Assembly: GCA_037127255.1 (NCBI GenBank)
Contig: JBANSL010000004.1
Span: 77,404,127 to 77,468,126 of the forward strand
Reading direction: 5' to 3'
DNA length: 64,000 bases
From: Persicaria tinctoria
Lineage: Eukaryota > Streptophyta > Magnoliopsida > Caryophyllales > Polygonaceae
In this document: in pieces, positions 22,940-32,043 of the stretch
Layout of the letters: each line of letters opens with the position of its first letter
How positions within the stretch are numbered: position 1 is the first letter of the stretch
Made by a program: the position numbers and the translations under genes
The notes under the pieces: model-generated
What the model saw: only the letters and a program-made list of their open reading frames with translations
Databases searched by the model: none
Told to the model about the DNA's origin: nothing

Positions 22940-25321
22940 ATGCGCCGTACTGGTATTCCACCTGAGTATTTCGGCTTAGACGACCCAGAACGCCTTATAC
23001 ACATCAGAAATAGACTACAAAGAGCCATGGCAGCTGCGGAAACACAGGAGCAGCTGATCGCTAGGCTTACCAGGGAATTATCCGCTAAAGATGCTGCTAT
23101 CGCCGCTGAGAAAGCAGCAAGGGAACAAGCACAGGCTGAGCTTGCCCAATATCCAACCACGGCGGAGGACTACATGCACCCAACCCTCGTCGTGCCTGAA
23201 TCGGCTATTCTGATCCCTGATAACTCTTTTGAAATTCGCACTCAGTTTCTTATAGAGCTTAAAAATAATGCCTTTTATGGTAGATTTAATGAGTGTCCTC
23301 TTGAACATATTACAAACTTGGCTGACATGTGCCGTACTCCTACTGAATGTACAACTTTGGAATATGTCAAGATGAAAGCTTTTCGCTGGTCTCTCGCTGG
23401 GCCTGCACTGAAATGGCTGGAAGGGCTGAAACCAAAATCACTGACAACCTGGGCCCAAGTAGAGCAAGAGTTCCTGAACAAATTCTTCCCACCTGCCAAA
23501 ACAGCACATCTCCGCCAGAGAATAACCGCCTTCAAACAGAAGCAAGGGGAACCGCTGGCAAAGGCATGGGAGCGCTACAAGGAACTTCTGCGATCTTGCC
23601 CTACTCATGGACAGCCACCCTACGTCATTCAGGAGATCTTCTTCAACTCTCTTGATCAAGTCACTAAGGACAGAATCAACCATTATACTCGCTATGAGTA
23701 TCTGAGAATGCCGCCAAGTGACGCATGGGGAGTGTTGGAGAAGCTCACTACCTACGATAACAAGTATGGGTCTACTGCAACCTATGAGGAGAACCCATAC
23801 GCCAGGCCAGCACCATCTATGCCCCTATATGAGCCCCCTAAGGAGATCGATCCAGATGTTAGGGAACAGTACTACAGGGACCAGAATAAGAAGCTGATCA
23901 AGCAAGTGAAATATCTCTCTGTTAACCAACCTTGCATAGAATGCGAATCGCAAAGGCACACCACTCCTGAGTGCCCACACACAGAGCAAGTCAGGCTGGC
24001 AGAGCATCATGAGGAGGCAGCGTACGCAGGGGGTCCAAATCGCTACATGGGGGACCAAAGGTTTCAGCAACCACAATGGAACCAATGTGTCCCTAGGAAC
24101 CCCCCACCCTATAGAGCTCCAGGACATCCGGAAAGGGATCAGAAAAAGGATGATATACAGACAGTCCTGGAGGAAATACGGAGAAACCACTCAGAAACTA
24201 GGCAATCTTTCAACTTCGTCTATACTCAGATGCAAGGTGTCAACTCTAGGCTTGGGGAAATTGATATCTGGCGAAAAACAGTTGATACACAGATTGGTCA
24301 GCTAGCAGCAGGAATCCCCATACAGTCAGGGGCGCTCTCTGGATCTTCAGAACCAAATCCTAAGGGAAAGACTGGACACATCGCCGCTGTAAAACTCAGA
24401 AGCGGCCATCAACTACAAGAGCCAGAGGTCGGAAAACAGCAGAACGACGAGGAACAGCAAGTCGAGGTCAACAAACTCGTAGTCGATCTCGACAAGAGTC
24501 TAGTCGATCTCGACAAGAGTCTAGTCGATCTCGACAAGACCTTCGTCGACCTCGAGGAGAGCCTGCCAAAATCTTCGTCTGCACCACACAGCAACTCGAC
24601 TGGGCCCAATCTAGTCGATGTCGACAAAGGTCTTGTCGATGTCGAGGAGCCCCTGGTCGAGAAATCTGCGGCAACTCCGACATCTGTTCTGGCTCCAACT
24701 CAGAAAAAGAAGCTGCCTTTCCCCACCAAATCTCTAAAGGACCCAGCGGAGAAAAAGTTTCAGCGCTTCATCAAGATGCTTCAGAAGCTCAATGTCACCA
24801 TCCCTTTCACAGAAGCTCTCAATGAAATGTCGTCTTATGTCAAGTTCCTGAAGGAGATTCTGAGAAAAAAGCGATCGATGGCAGAAATCACAGAGGAGTG
24901 CAGCCATCTGGACATATTGGAGAAGAGGCCGGATCAAGGTAAGTTTGCTATAACTATTGGATTTGGTCCATACAAAATTAATGCCCTATGTGATCTTGGA
25001 GCTAGTGTTAGTATTATGCCTTTAACGATTTGGTCCAAGATTAAGATAGGTGCCCTGGAGCCTGTGGATGCTAGACTTTACATGGCCAACAACACGGTGG
25101 TCATTCCAACAGGCATGCTGGAAAATGTCCCAGTACAAGTAGGTAAATTCTTCGTCCCTGCTGATTTCCTAATTGTTGATATGCAAGAAGATCCTGCTTG
25201 TCCAATTATTCTAGGGAGACCATTCTTGGCGACGGTGGATGCCAACATAAGCGTACGGAAAGGAGTGCTCACCTTCAACATCAGCGATGAGGTAATTGAG
25301 TATTCTTTTAATAAAACTTAA
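22940..25321 (+). CDS. gag-pro: Gag-protease polyprotein, element E (premature stop)
   Basis: 793 codons from ATG 22940, which follows a TTTTCAGGTGT leader as in other copies. Order: coiled coil (about aa 20-75); Gag capsid region (about 95-260, with FRWSLAGPALKWLEGL and FLNKFFPPAKT); CCHC knuckle C332-x2-C335-x4-H340-x4-C345, which packages RNA in this family; Asp/Lys linker (about 505-575) with the 21-nt unit LVDLDKS repeated three times; retropepsin with DLGAS at aa 685-689 and the downstream ILGRPFL motif. Compared with G2, H and I, TAA at 25319-25321 replaces a Glu codon and cuts off the tail. The same frame continues to 25678. Gag and protease may still be made. No reverse transcriptase or integrase core follows. 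Confidence 0.9.
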   Translation: MRRTGIPPEYFGLDDPERLIHIRNRLQRAMAAAETQEQLIARLTRELSAKDAAIAAEKAAREQAQAELAQYPTTAEDYMHPTLVVPESAILIPDNSFEIRTQFLIELKNNAFYGRFNECPLEHITNLADMCRTPTECTTLEYVKMKAFRWSLAGPALKWLEGLKPKSLTTWAQVEQEFLNKFFPPAKTAHLRQRITAFKQKQGEPLAKAWERYKELLRSCPTHGQPPYVIQEIFFNSLDQVTKDRINHYTRYEYLRMPPSDAWGVLEKLTTYDNKYGSTATYEENPYARPAPSMPLYEPPKEIDPDVREQYYRDQNKKLIKQVKYLSVNQPCIECESQRHTTPECPHTEQVRLAEHHEEAAYAGGPNRYMGDQRFQQPQWNQCVPRNPPPYRAPGHPERDQKKDDIQTVLEEIRRNHSETRQSFNFVYTQMQGVNSRLGEIDIWRKTVDTQIGQLAAGIPIQSGALSGSSEPNPKGKTGHIAAVKLRSGHQLQEPEVGKQQNDEEQQVEVNKLVVDLDKSLVDLDKSLVDLDKTFVDLEESLPKSSSAPHSNSTGPNLVDVDKGLVDVEEPLVEKSAATPTSVLAPTQKKKLPFPTKSLKDPAEKKFQRFIKMLQKLNVTIPFTEALNEMSSYVKFLKEILRKKRSMAEITEECSHLDILEKRPDQGKFAITIGFGPYKINALCDLGASVSIMPLTIWSKIKIGALEPVDARLYMANNTVVIPTGMLENVPVQVGKFFVPADFLIVDMQEDPACPIILGRPFLATVDANISVRKGVLTFNISDEVIEYSFNKT

Positions 25322-25678
25322 AGGCATACAGGTCCGATGGAAGAGGTCAAATCTATCTCAGCTGGCTACATCACCTGCGGGGAACCTAAGGTCAGAAATA
25401 TGACCCCTGAGGAGATAGAAAAGAGGGACATGGAGGCCCGGGTGGAGGAGATCATGGCAATCCTCAAGGAGAATCCAGCCAAGACGAAGTCGACCAGGAG
25501 TCCTACTCGAGATCGACCACGCCCTGGTCGAGATCGACCACGCTCCAGAAGTTGTCCGACGCGGATTGATCAATCCTACTCGACTTGGGAATCCTTGGGC
25601 ACGAAGGAAGTCGAGGAAGGCCGGGATCTATCCAAATCTATCAAGTTCTATCCAAGGAGACAAGATCTATCAACATGA
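25322..25678 (+). pseudogene. residual tail ORF of E fused in frame to LTR sequence
   Basis: Same frame as the E polyprotein. It begins with the conserved post-protease segment (MEEVKSISAGYITCGEPKV..MTPEE) to about 25472. From there it reads LTR U3 sequence, giving an Arg/Ser/Pro-rich end (RDRPRPGRDRPRS). The DNA from 25475 matches the LTRs at 33414 and 40534, not the tail linker. The junction lies in a short shared GAGAA. A recombination product, not a normal gene end. Confidence 0.75.
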
Positions 25679-25818
25679 AGACATATTTCCTTATTTAGTT
25701 TTATCCTTTCCTAGTTGATTTAATTCCATTAAGCATTTTATTTATCTTTTAGCAATTTAGATAAAGTTTTAGATATAGATAGATATCTTCTTTCCTAGAA
25801 TATCTAGGGAATGGAGGC

Positions 25819-25826
25819 TATAAATA
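25819..25826 (+). promoter_or_regulatory. LTR TATA box (G1 5' LTR)
   Basis: TATAAATA followed by AAGCCC. Confidence 0.65.
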
Positions 25827-26041
25827 AAGCCCATGGGGCTGGTTTTTGATTGATTCCAAGTTACACACAATACAATTACAGTAGAGTAGTTTAGGAATTC
25901 TAAGGTTTTTAGGGTTTTGGCTTACAGCGAAAGTTGATTGCCAAGATTGTAAAAGGCTTTGAATATAGTTTTTATGCAACTTTCTTTCATCAATTCAATG
26001 TCTGCTATTGCGATGAGGCGTGAGTAGTCCACCCACTTCTG

Positions 26042-26057
26042 GGGCTGGGGTGAGCCC
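26042..26057 (+). promoter_or_regulatory. R/U5 hairpin (G1 5' LTR)
   Basis: GGGCTGGGGTGAGCCC with outer CCACC/GGTGG. Confidence 0.6.
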
Positions 26058-26738
26058 GACGGTGGCCATGTAAGGTGATGCGATAAAGGTCAGATTTTTA
26101 TGCGATTCGTCTTCTATCCCTAAGAGCATGATTCTTTTGCGAGAGTTGAAGGTGATCCTTGTTTGTGTTATTGAAGCGAAAGTGATCTTAATACAACTTG
26201 GATTAATTATGTGAAAAAGGGTTAGTAACAATTAGGGTTTATGCGAGAGCCTCTATATGCCTATTTGTTAATGACGAAAGTTATTTGATGGAAAGCATGA
26301 TCTTTTATGCCTTTATGTGTTGTTTTGCATGGTTATCGTTGTGGTGTTGAAACCCTAGCCTTGGAGGTCTTTTAATATATTGAAGTTAATTTCTGTCGAA
26401 TTTCTGAGTTCTGTCGAAAATCTGCGTTTGTCTTTAATTTCTGCAATTTACAGTTTTCTGTCTGTCTTGTCGATACAGAGGAGATCTTGTCGATCTCGAG
26501 TACACCCTTCTCGAAGTCGAGTAGGGCTTCGTCTAGGTCGAGTTGACTTTTGCTTCTGTTGTCGATTTCTGAAGTTTCTGTGTTTACAGTTCCTAGTCGA
26601 TATCGAGTACCTCTTGTCGAGGTCGAGTAGGGCTGTCTTTGTCGAGTTGATTGCTTTTGTTTTCTGTTTTCTGTTTGCACTTGCTTTTGTCGAGATAGAG
26701 GACAGCTTGTCGAGATCGACCAGCTTCCTTGTCCTCGA

Positions 26739-27073
26739 GTTCTGGCGCGGCCGCGTCCTCTCTGGCGCGCCCGCGTCACATCTGGCGCGCCCGCGGCACC
26801 TCTGGCGCGCCCGCGTCTTGTCTTCTGGTGTGGGCTTCTCCTCTCGTCTTGCTTCTTCTTCCTTGTTCCTTCCCATGTACCTTGTGTTCCTCTTCGAGAT
26901 ATTGCATCTCCCAAATGTGTTCCGATTCAATCTGCGAGATAAACACAAAATTGCGCAGAATCCGAACTCTTCTAAAATAAACGCAAGATGCAATTTAACG
27001 ACAAAGCAAGCACGAAATGCAACCTAACTAAACTAAATATATCTATAATGCCTATCTAAAATATGCATTATCA
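26739..27073 (-). repeat. 3' LTR of F, truncated
   Basis: Minus-strand start TGATAATGCAT at 27073, directly after the polypurine tract. The distal end is lost at 26739 at the join with the A LTR. It contains three tandem near-copies of TCTGGCGCGCCCGCG (26759-26820). Confidence 0.8.
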
Positions 27074-27510
27074 AATCCCCCACACTTAACCTTTGCTTGT
27101 CCTCAAGCAATGATAGAATGAACATGAAACAATACATCCCACAGGAATCCCTTCAAGTTTCAACATTACCAAAAGCAACATCATAGCAGGTGAAAATATA
27201 AACCAAACAAACAAACGTCATAGCATGTATCCCAGTGATCAAAGCTTAGAAGTAGACATCATCCAACCTCACCAGAAGTATGTGTTTCACTCATGTGTTT
27301 AGGCTTTTAAGTACAACTCTCAACTCAAACCAATAATGCACTAAGCTCATAGACATTGACCACCATATCACCAATTCTCTACCGAAATGTCATTACTTGC
27401 GGGACAGTATAAAGAACATATAATGCAACACTTTATATTTTTTCTTCTTTTTGTTTGGTTTTCTTTTCTGTTTTTTTTTTTCTTGTTTTTCTTGTCTTGG
27501 TGCTTTCCTT

Positions 27511-27725
27511 ACGCGAAGCGCAAACATGGGTGTCATGAATGGCCCCGGTCTATCAACACCTCAACTTACTAATATGAAGTCCACTTGAACACCTTTTGAC
27601 GCAAGTTGCAAACATGGGTGTCATGAATGAACCTGGTTACTCAATGATCAAGCTTCTTTCCTAGTGGATAGTTTTCAACTCCTTTTTACGCGAATCATAC
27701 CCATGGGTGTCATGCGTAGACCCGG
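27511..27725 (-). repeat. triplicated 3'UTR box in F
   Basis: Three copies at 27511-27548, 27597-27635 and 27688-27725, about 88 bp apart. Each has GCAAACATGGGTGTCATG or a close variant on the plus strand. The first is nearly identical to the single copies of family A. Confidence 0.8.
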
Positions 27726-28319
27726 TTACTCAGTGCATCAACCATTGCCACCTTATTCACTAAATATGCATAAACTGAATTAAAAAGACTCAAAATATAA
27801 ACATAAACTCCGCAAGCAATAAAACATGTGCATCGATCTTCAAAAATAGATACTGCAGTCAATGCCAAGAGGTAGCAACACTAGGCGAGTATTTCACACA
27901 ATTGAGCAAAAGAATTCAAATAAGGCCAAACATTCTCACAAGGTCATGTTTTTAGGACTTCAATCGTACTTTAGCTCAATCATACATGCTCAATTATATT
28001 TGCTAGCTCATGTTCCACAAAAATCAAATAGAAATAATAATCAAAACATCCAGAACTCCATGGGATTTTTATGACTCATGCTTGAAATTTAAAATAGAGG
28101 ACAAACTAAGCAAGATGGGTATTTGAATAACACATATATGCAATGCATGCTCTATTTTTTTTTTTTAATATTCTCGATTTTTTTTTTTTTTAATGACGAA
28201 AATTAAAATAAATAAAAACTAAACAACAATAAAACTAACCAACAACTTAAATAAACTAAAACATGGTGCAGAAAATGAAATATGATCTAACTATATGCAC
28301 TATATAAATAAAACTCCTC

Positions 28320-28352
28320 TCCCCCACACTTGAAGTTTTCATTGTCCTCAAT
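28320..28352 (-). other. internal polypurine-tract module (F)
   Basis: On the minus strand GAGGACAATGAAAACTTC leads into AAGTGTGGGGGAG. The same layout is repeated at 27074-27107 next to the LTR. Confidence 0.6.
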
Positions 28353-28500
28353 GAAACATTAAAGACAACAAAAGTGAATCTCATATACTCAGGGTGAAGG
28401 AAAAGAAAAAGGGAAAAAAACGAAAAATGTACCTCGGGTTGCCTCCCGAGAAGCGCCTTTGTTTCAAGTCGTTGGCTCGATGTGATGACCCTTGATTGGC

Positions 28501-30705
28501 CTATGTTCCTCCACCGGGGTCACCAACACCTGGTATTGCATTACCAAACGCAGGTACCCCTGAAAGGTGTAGCTTCCTGTTCCAATATTCAGCCATTTCC
28601 CTTAGGTCCTCTCCATGAGCTGTGCCTGGGGGTTGTCCTGGAATCACAAACGAGTTCAATTTGTTAGGAGGTTCAAATTGGCATATACTATGTTCCACAG
28701 GTGTACCTAACAAATCACGCAAATGATTGTTATGATCAGTATTGTTAGCAATAGACATATCTAGAGAATTTTCAGGAGAAAGCTTAGCATGATTAAAGAG
28801 AGAGAATTCTATCTTTCTTCCATCAAACTCCATAGTCAATAGACCCTCACAACAATCAATTTTCGTTTTCGCAGTTTTCAGGAATGGCCTTCCCAGTATA
28901 ATGGGTGTTTTAGGGGTTCCCTGCTCCATATCTAAAACAAAGAAATCAACAGGGAAAAACAAATCATCCACCATAACTAAAACATCTTCAACAACGCCTC
29001 TTGGCCTGATTTGTGATCGATCAGCAAGCTGCACTGTAACCCCAGTCTCAGTCAGCGGACCCAAACCCAAAGACATGTACATGTTGTAGGAAATAACATT
29101 AATTGAGGCTCCTAGATCTAGAATGGCTTCTTTGAATCTAGTATTCCCAATTGCACATGGAATCGTAAACATAACTGGATCCCCACATTTTTCAGGCAAT
29201 TTTCTTTGCAACATAGCAGAAACATTTTCATTCAAGCTTACCTTTTCCTTCTTTTTCAGTCTCTGCTTCCTCTTGATGGTGCACAATTCCTTAAAAAATT
29301 TAGCATATCTAGGAATGCTCTTAATTAAGCTGAGTAAAGGAATGTTTACCGCACATTTACTGAATATCTCGAAGATTTCCTTGTCATTCTCATATGTTCG
29401 TGTGTCTTTTAAGGCTTCCGGAAAAGGCGGAATGGGCTTTGGAATCTCCATAGGTGAGGGAGAAGAAGGAGTAGAAGAAGACGAAGGAGAAGGAGGAGAA
29501 ACGAAAAGAGGAGGGGAAGAAACCGTACCAGGAGACGAATCGGCGGCAACACTCCGTGACGCGGGCGCGCTGGGGGGGGCGCGGCCGCGCTGGGTCTCAT
29601 CTGCGGCGGGCGCGGCTTGGAATCGCTCTCTGGCGGCGGGCACCGCAGGGGTTTGCGGCGGGTGCCGCAGGGGTTGCCGCGGCCGCCGCACCACTGTCTG
29701 GCTGTTTTCGTCCTCAATTATTTCTATCTCCTCGTCGTCCTTTTGAGTTGTGGCAATCAGTTCCTTGCCACTCCTAAGCGTTATAGCACTGACATTCTCC
29801 CTTGTCGGATTCTCAATGGTCTGTGACGGAAGCTTTCCTGAACTATTTGCCTCTTTAGCACTTAAGATTTGGATGAGCTGACTCATTTGATTCTCAAGAT
29901 TTGTCATCCGATCGGATTGCTGCTTCTCTAGATTCGCCATCCGCTCTGACTGTTGTTTGTCATTCCTCATGACCAATCGTGACAGTTTCTGCAATGGGTC
30001 CTCATTGTCCCCATTTGATTGTTGCTGACCTCCCTGTCGAGGTTCATATTGTTGTTGAGGCCTTTCCTGTTGCCCCCCTTGCTGATTGAAAGAGGCTTGG
30101 TAGTTCCCATAGCCTTGCTGATAGCCCCTATTGTAATTGGTGTTGTTGAAATACCCAGGATTTCCATAATTGCCTTGCATAGGCCTTTGTTGAGCGAAAT
30201 TCCCAATGGCATTCAATTCAACATTAGGATCTTGTAGAAGCGGGCACATGTCCATGGGATGAGTGTATTGACTGCAGAGACCACATGCCTTCAGTTGTTG
30301 AGGAGTCCTATCAATAACCATTCGTTTCATCATCTCCTTTACCTCTGCCATATCCGTCTGAAGTGCAGCCACATTAGCATCAACAGCGAGTACACCCCCA
30401 GCGCGAGGGCCCTTGTTGAACTGTCTGGAGCCCTCAGATAGCTCCTTAAACACCTCCCAAGCTGCGGCAGGCGTCTTGTTCAGCATGTTACCTCCACAAG
30501 CAGAATTCACTGTTTTTCGTTCTATATCAGTCAACACATTGAATAGAAAGAGAACCAGATCCTTTTGGGTGTACCCATGGCATGGGCAGCTGGCGCAGAG
30601 TTTCTTGAAGCGCTCAAAATACTCATGTATAGACTCTGCCGCGTACTGCTCAATGCTGCTGATTGATCTTTTCAAAGCATTTAGCTTTGTTGCAGGGAAG
30701 TACAT
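28501..30705 (-). CDS. gag-pro: Gag-protease polyprotein of F, N-terminus deleted
   Basis: 734 codons, but the first Met sits inside the Gag capsid domain (FLE-MYFPATKLNALKRSI..HEYFERFKKLCASCPCHG, cf. FLNKFFPPAKT in A). Upstream the frame hits a stop at 30718-30720, so the real N-terminus is gone. CCHC knuckle C141-x2-C144-x4-H149-x4-C154. A Gln/Asn/Gly/Tyr-rich stretch follows (about 170-245). Next come a short coiled coil with repeated MANLEKQQSDRM units, and a Pro/Ala/Arg/Ser linker (about 335-425) encoded by CG-rich DNA. Retropepsin has DLGAS at 530-534 and ILGRPFL downstream. It ends about 200 residues after the active site, directly before GGGAGGCAACCC. No reverse transcriptase, RNase H or integrase. 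Probably a dead non-autonomous copy with a recently open frame. Confidence 0.85.
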   Translation of the reverse strand: MYFPATKLNALKRSISSIEQYAAESIHEYFERFKKLCASCPCHGYTQKDLVLFLFNVLTDIERKTVNSACGGNMLNKTPAAAWEVFKELSEGSRQFNKGPRAGGVLAVDANVAALQTDMAEVKEMMKRMVIDRTPQQLKACGLCSQYTHPMDMCPLLQDPNVELNAIGNFAQQRPMQGNYGNPGYFNNTNYNRGYQQGYGNYQASFNQQGGQQERPQQQYEPRQGGQQQSNGDNEDPLQKLSRLVMRNDKQQSERMANLEKQQSDRMTNLENQMSQLIQILSAKEANSSGKLPSQTIENPTRENVSAITLRSGKELIATTQKDDEEIEIIEDENSQTVVRRPRQPLRHPPQTPAVPAARERFQAAPAADETQRGRAPPSAPASRSVAADSSPGTVSSPPLFVSPPSPSSSSTPSSPSPMEIPKPIPPFPEALKDTRTYENDKEIFEIFSKCAVNIPLLSLIKSIPRYAKFFKELCTIKRKQRLKKKEKVSLNENVSAMLQRKLPEKCGDPVMFTIPCAIGNTRFKEAILDLGASINVISYNMYMSLGLGPLTETGVTVQLADRSQIRPRGVVEDVLVMVDDLFFPVDFFVLDMEQGTPKTPIILGRPFLKTAKTKIDCCEGLLTMEFDGRKIEFSLFNHAKLSPENSLDMSIANNTDHNNHLRDLLGTPVEHSICQFEPPNKLNSFVIPGQPPGTAHGEDLREMAEYWNRKLHLSGVPAFGNAIPGVGDPGGGT
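29550..29700 (-). repeat. CG-rich linker block in F gag, related to the F LTR motif
   Basis: Contains GCGCGGCCGCG and two GCGGCGGG(C/T)(A/G)CCGCA(G)GGG units. Related strings (CCGCAAGTTTGCGGCGCC, TCTGGC(A/G)CGGCCGCG) occur in the F LTR at 31630-31730. Confidence 0.6.
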
Positions 30706-30738
30706 CTCTAGGAAGACTCAAATTTGACGGAGGGAAAC

Positions 30739-30756
30739 CTGTCGTTGATTCCGCCA
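30739..30756 (-). other. candidate primer-binding site of F
   Basis: On the minus strand TGGCGGAATCAACGACAG follows an LTR-end-like region. I cannot match it to a tRNA from memory. Confidence 0.3.
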
Positions 30757-32043
30757 AAGAAAACTCAAACCTAAAACTAGTATAGTAATAAGCAAGAGGT
30801 CGATCCCAGAGGGAAAATTATAAACTCAAGCGTGATTTCAATGCCGATTAAGTAACCAAAGAGGGGGTTTTGAGTGTGAAAGATCCGCCTTTTATCAAAG
30901 CGGATTAAACAAAGCAAAGTAATTGAGGTTGGTTTAGCCAATTATGAGAGGCAATTCCACCTACAATTTTCCACTTTATTGGATTGAAGCGATCATTGTA
31001 ACTTCTTCTCGTCCTATTATGTTTCCTATGAATGCCCTTGTCCCGACCTAATATAGCTACTAGTCCAACCAGTCCTAGCAACCCTTATCAATCGAACAGT
31101 CCCTAAAGAAGGATTTAACCCAATTGATAGCTTTAAGTCCAGAGATTACCCAAGGTATTTGCAGTCCCTAAAAAAGGATTTAACAACACATCCAACTTCC
31201 TACTCATTCAATTAGTTCAACCAGCCCTAAAGGAATAAGTTTGCTGCTTGGGTTAAGGTTCGCAACCAGGAATCTACAAAACCCTAGCGATTGAATTGAT
31301 TCTACCAAGTTGATCAGTCAAGATAGAACAAAACAATAAGCGATCAAGCACAAAGAAGTTGAAGCATTCACAAATAGGAAACCAGGAGCGAGAATTAGAA
31401 ACTCACAATCAATCCGAATAAAGCTTCAAATTGCAGGCAGAATAGATGAGTTTAGTTCCTCATGGGAGACATGGCTCAAAATCTCTCCAAAGTCTAATGG
31501 TTCAATCAATAGAACGAATGGTCATGAAAAATAATATAAAAGTGGCCTAATAAATATCCCCAAGTCGGCCTCAAAGAAACAAAATAGAATTTAGGGTTTT
31601 CCAAAAGTTTTCCAAAACGCTGCGCATACGCGCTGTCCGTACGTGCGGCGGCCTCCGCAAGTTTGCGGCGCCCGCCGCAACTGCTTTCTTCACTTCCCGC
31701 TGCGGCGGGTTCTGGCACGGCCGCGTCCTCTCTGGCGCGCCCGCGTCACATCTGGCGCGCCCGCGGCACCTCTGGCGCGCCCGCGTCTTGTCTTCTGGTG
31801 TGGGCTTCTCCTCTCGTCTTGCTTCTTCTTCCTTGTTCCTTCCCATGTATCTTGTGTTCCTCTTCGAGATATTGCATCTCCCAAATGTGTTCCGATTCAA
31901 TCTGCGAGATAAACACAAAATTGCGCAGAATCCGAACTCTTCTAAAATAAACGCAAGATGCAATTTAACGGCAAAGCAAGCACGAAATGCAACCTAACTA
32001 AACTAAATATATCTGTAATGCCTATCTAAAATATGCATTATCA
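30757..32043 (-). repeat. 5' LTR (and possibly leader) of F
   Basis: Outer 335 bp (31709-32043) equal the other LTR. The inner part (30757-31708) is present only here because the left LTR is truncated. It holds GCGGCGGCCTCCGC..GCGGCGCCCGCCGC at about 31645-31680 and, reading minus, GGGATCGACCTCTTGCTTATTACTA near 30800. That string parallels the GATTCGATCCTGACTT..ACTACAACGG block of family A LTR ends. The exact inner boundary is uncertain. Confidence 0.6.

Larger units (their letters stand above)
20576..25472 (+). mobile_element. element E, family A, 3' part lost by recombination
   Basis: 5' LTR, primer site and most of the polyprotein are present. At about 25473, inside the tail linker, the sequence switches to the U3 TCGA cluster of a different A LTR (25473-26738). 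Its own 3'UTR and 3' LTR are missing. The left boundary lies inside D gag. Confidence 0.85.
25473..26738 (+). repeat. family A LTR segment (G1 5' LTR), both ends lost
   Basis: Close match to 33414-34565 and 40534-41407. It starts inside the U3 TCGA cluster (join with E) and stops at CTCGAG in the U5 TCGA cluster, where element F begins. TATA box and hairpin are intact. With G1 tail sequence resuming at 32044, the missing U5 end, primer site, gag and protease of G1 are explained by one deletion that also removed part of the F LTR. Confidence 0.8.
27074..28500 (-). other. 3'UTR of F
   Basis: Non-coding. Reading minus from the ORF: GCGCTT..GGGAGGCAACCC (28434-28456), internal polypurine module AAGTGTGGGGGAG (28320-28352), an A/T-rich stretch with poly(T) runs (28153-28192), three copies of the 3'UTR box, and a terminal polypurine module AAGTGTGGGGGATT (27074-27107). 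Short ORFs here look spurious. Confidence 0.75.
26739..32043 (-). mobile_element. element F, minus-strand Tat/Athila-like gag-protease element, internally deleted
   Basis: Different family from A. It is bounded by direct repeats (26739-27073 and 31709-32043, about 4 differences in 335 bp by eye) whose outer minus-strand start reads TGATAATGCAT. Reading minus: 5' LTR, candidate primer site near 30756, Gag-protease ORF lacking its N-terminus, 3'UTR with dual polypurine modules and a triplicated 3'UTR box, then a 3' LTR truncated to 335 bp. Left flank is A LTR sequence and right flank is an A tail linker, so there is no target duplication. Confidence 0.8.

Noticed and set aside
26380..27027. ORFs of 215, 180 and 181 codons on both strands around the A LTR / F LTR junction
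   Set aside because: They cross the junction of two unrelated LTRs and consist of TCGA-array and CG-repeat translation.
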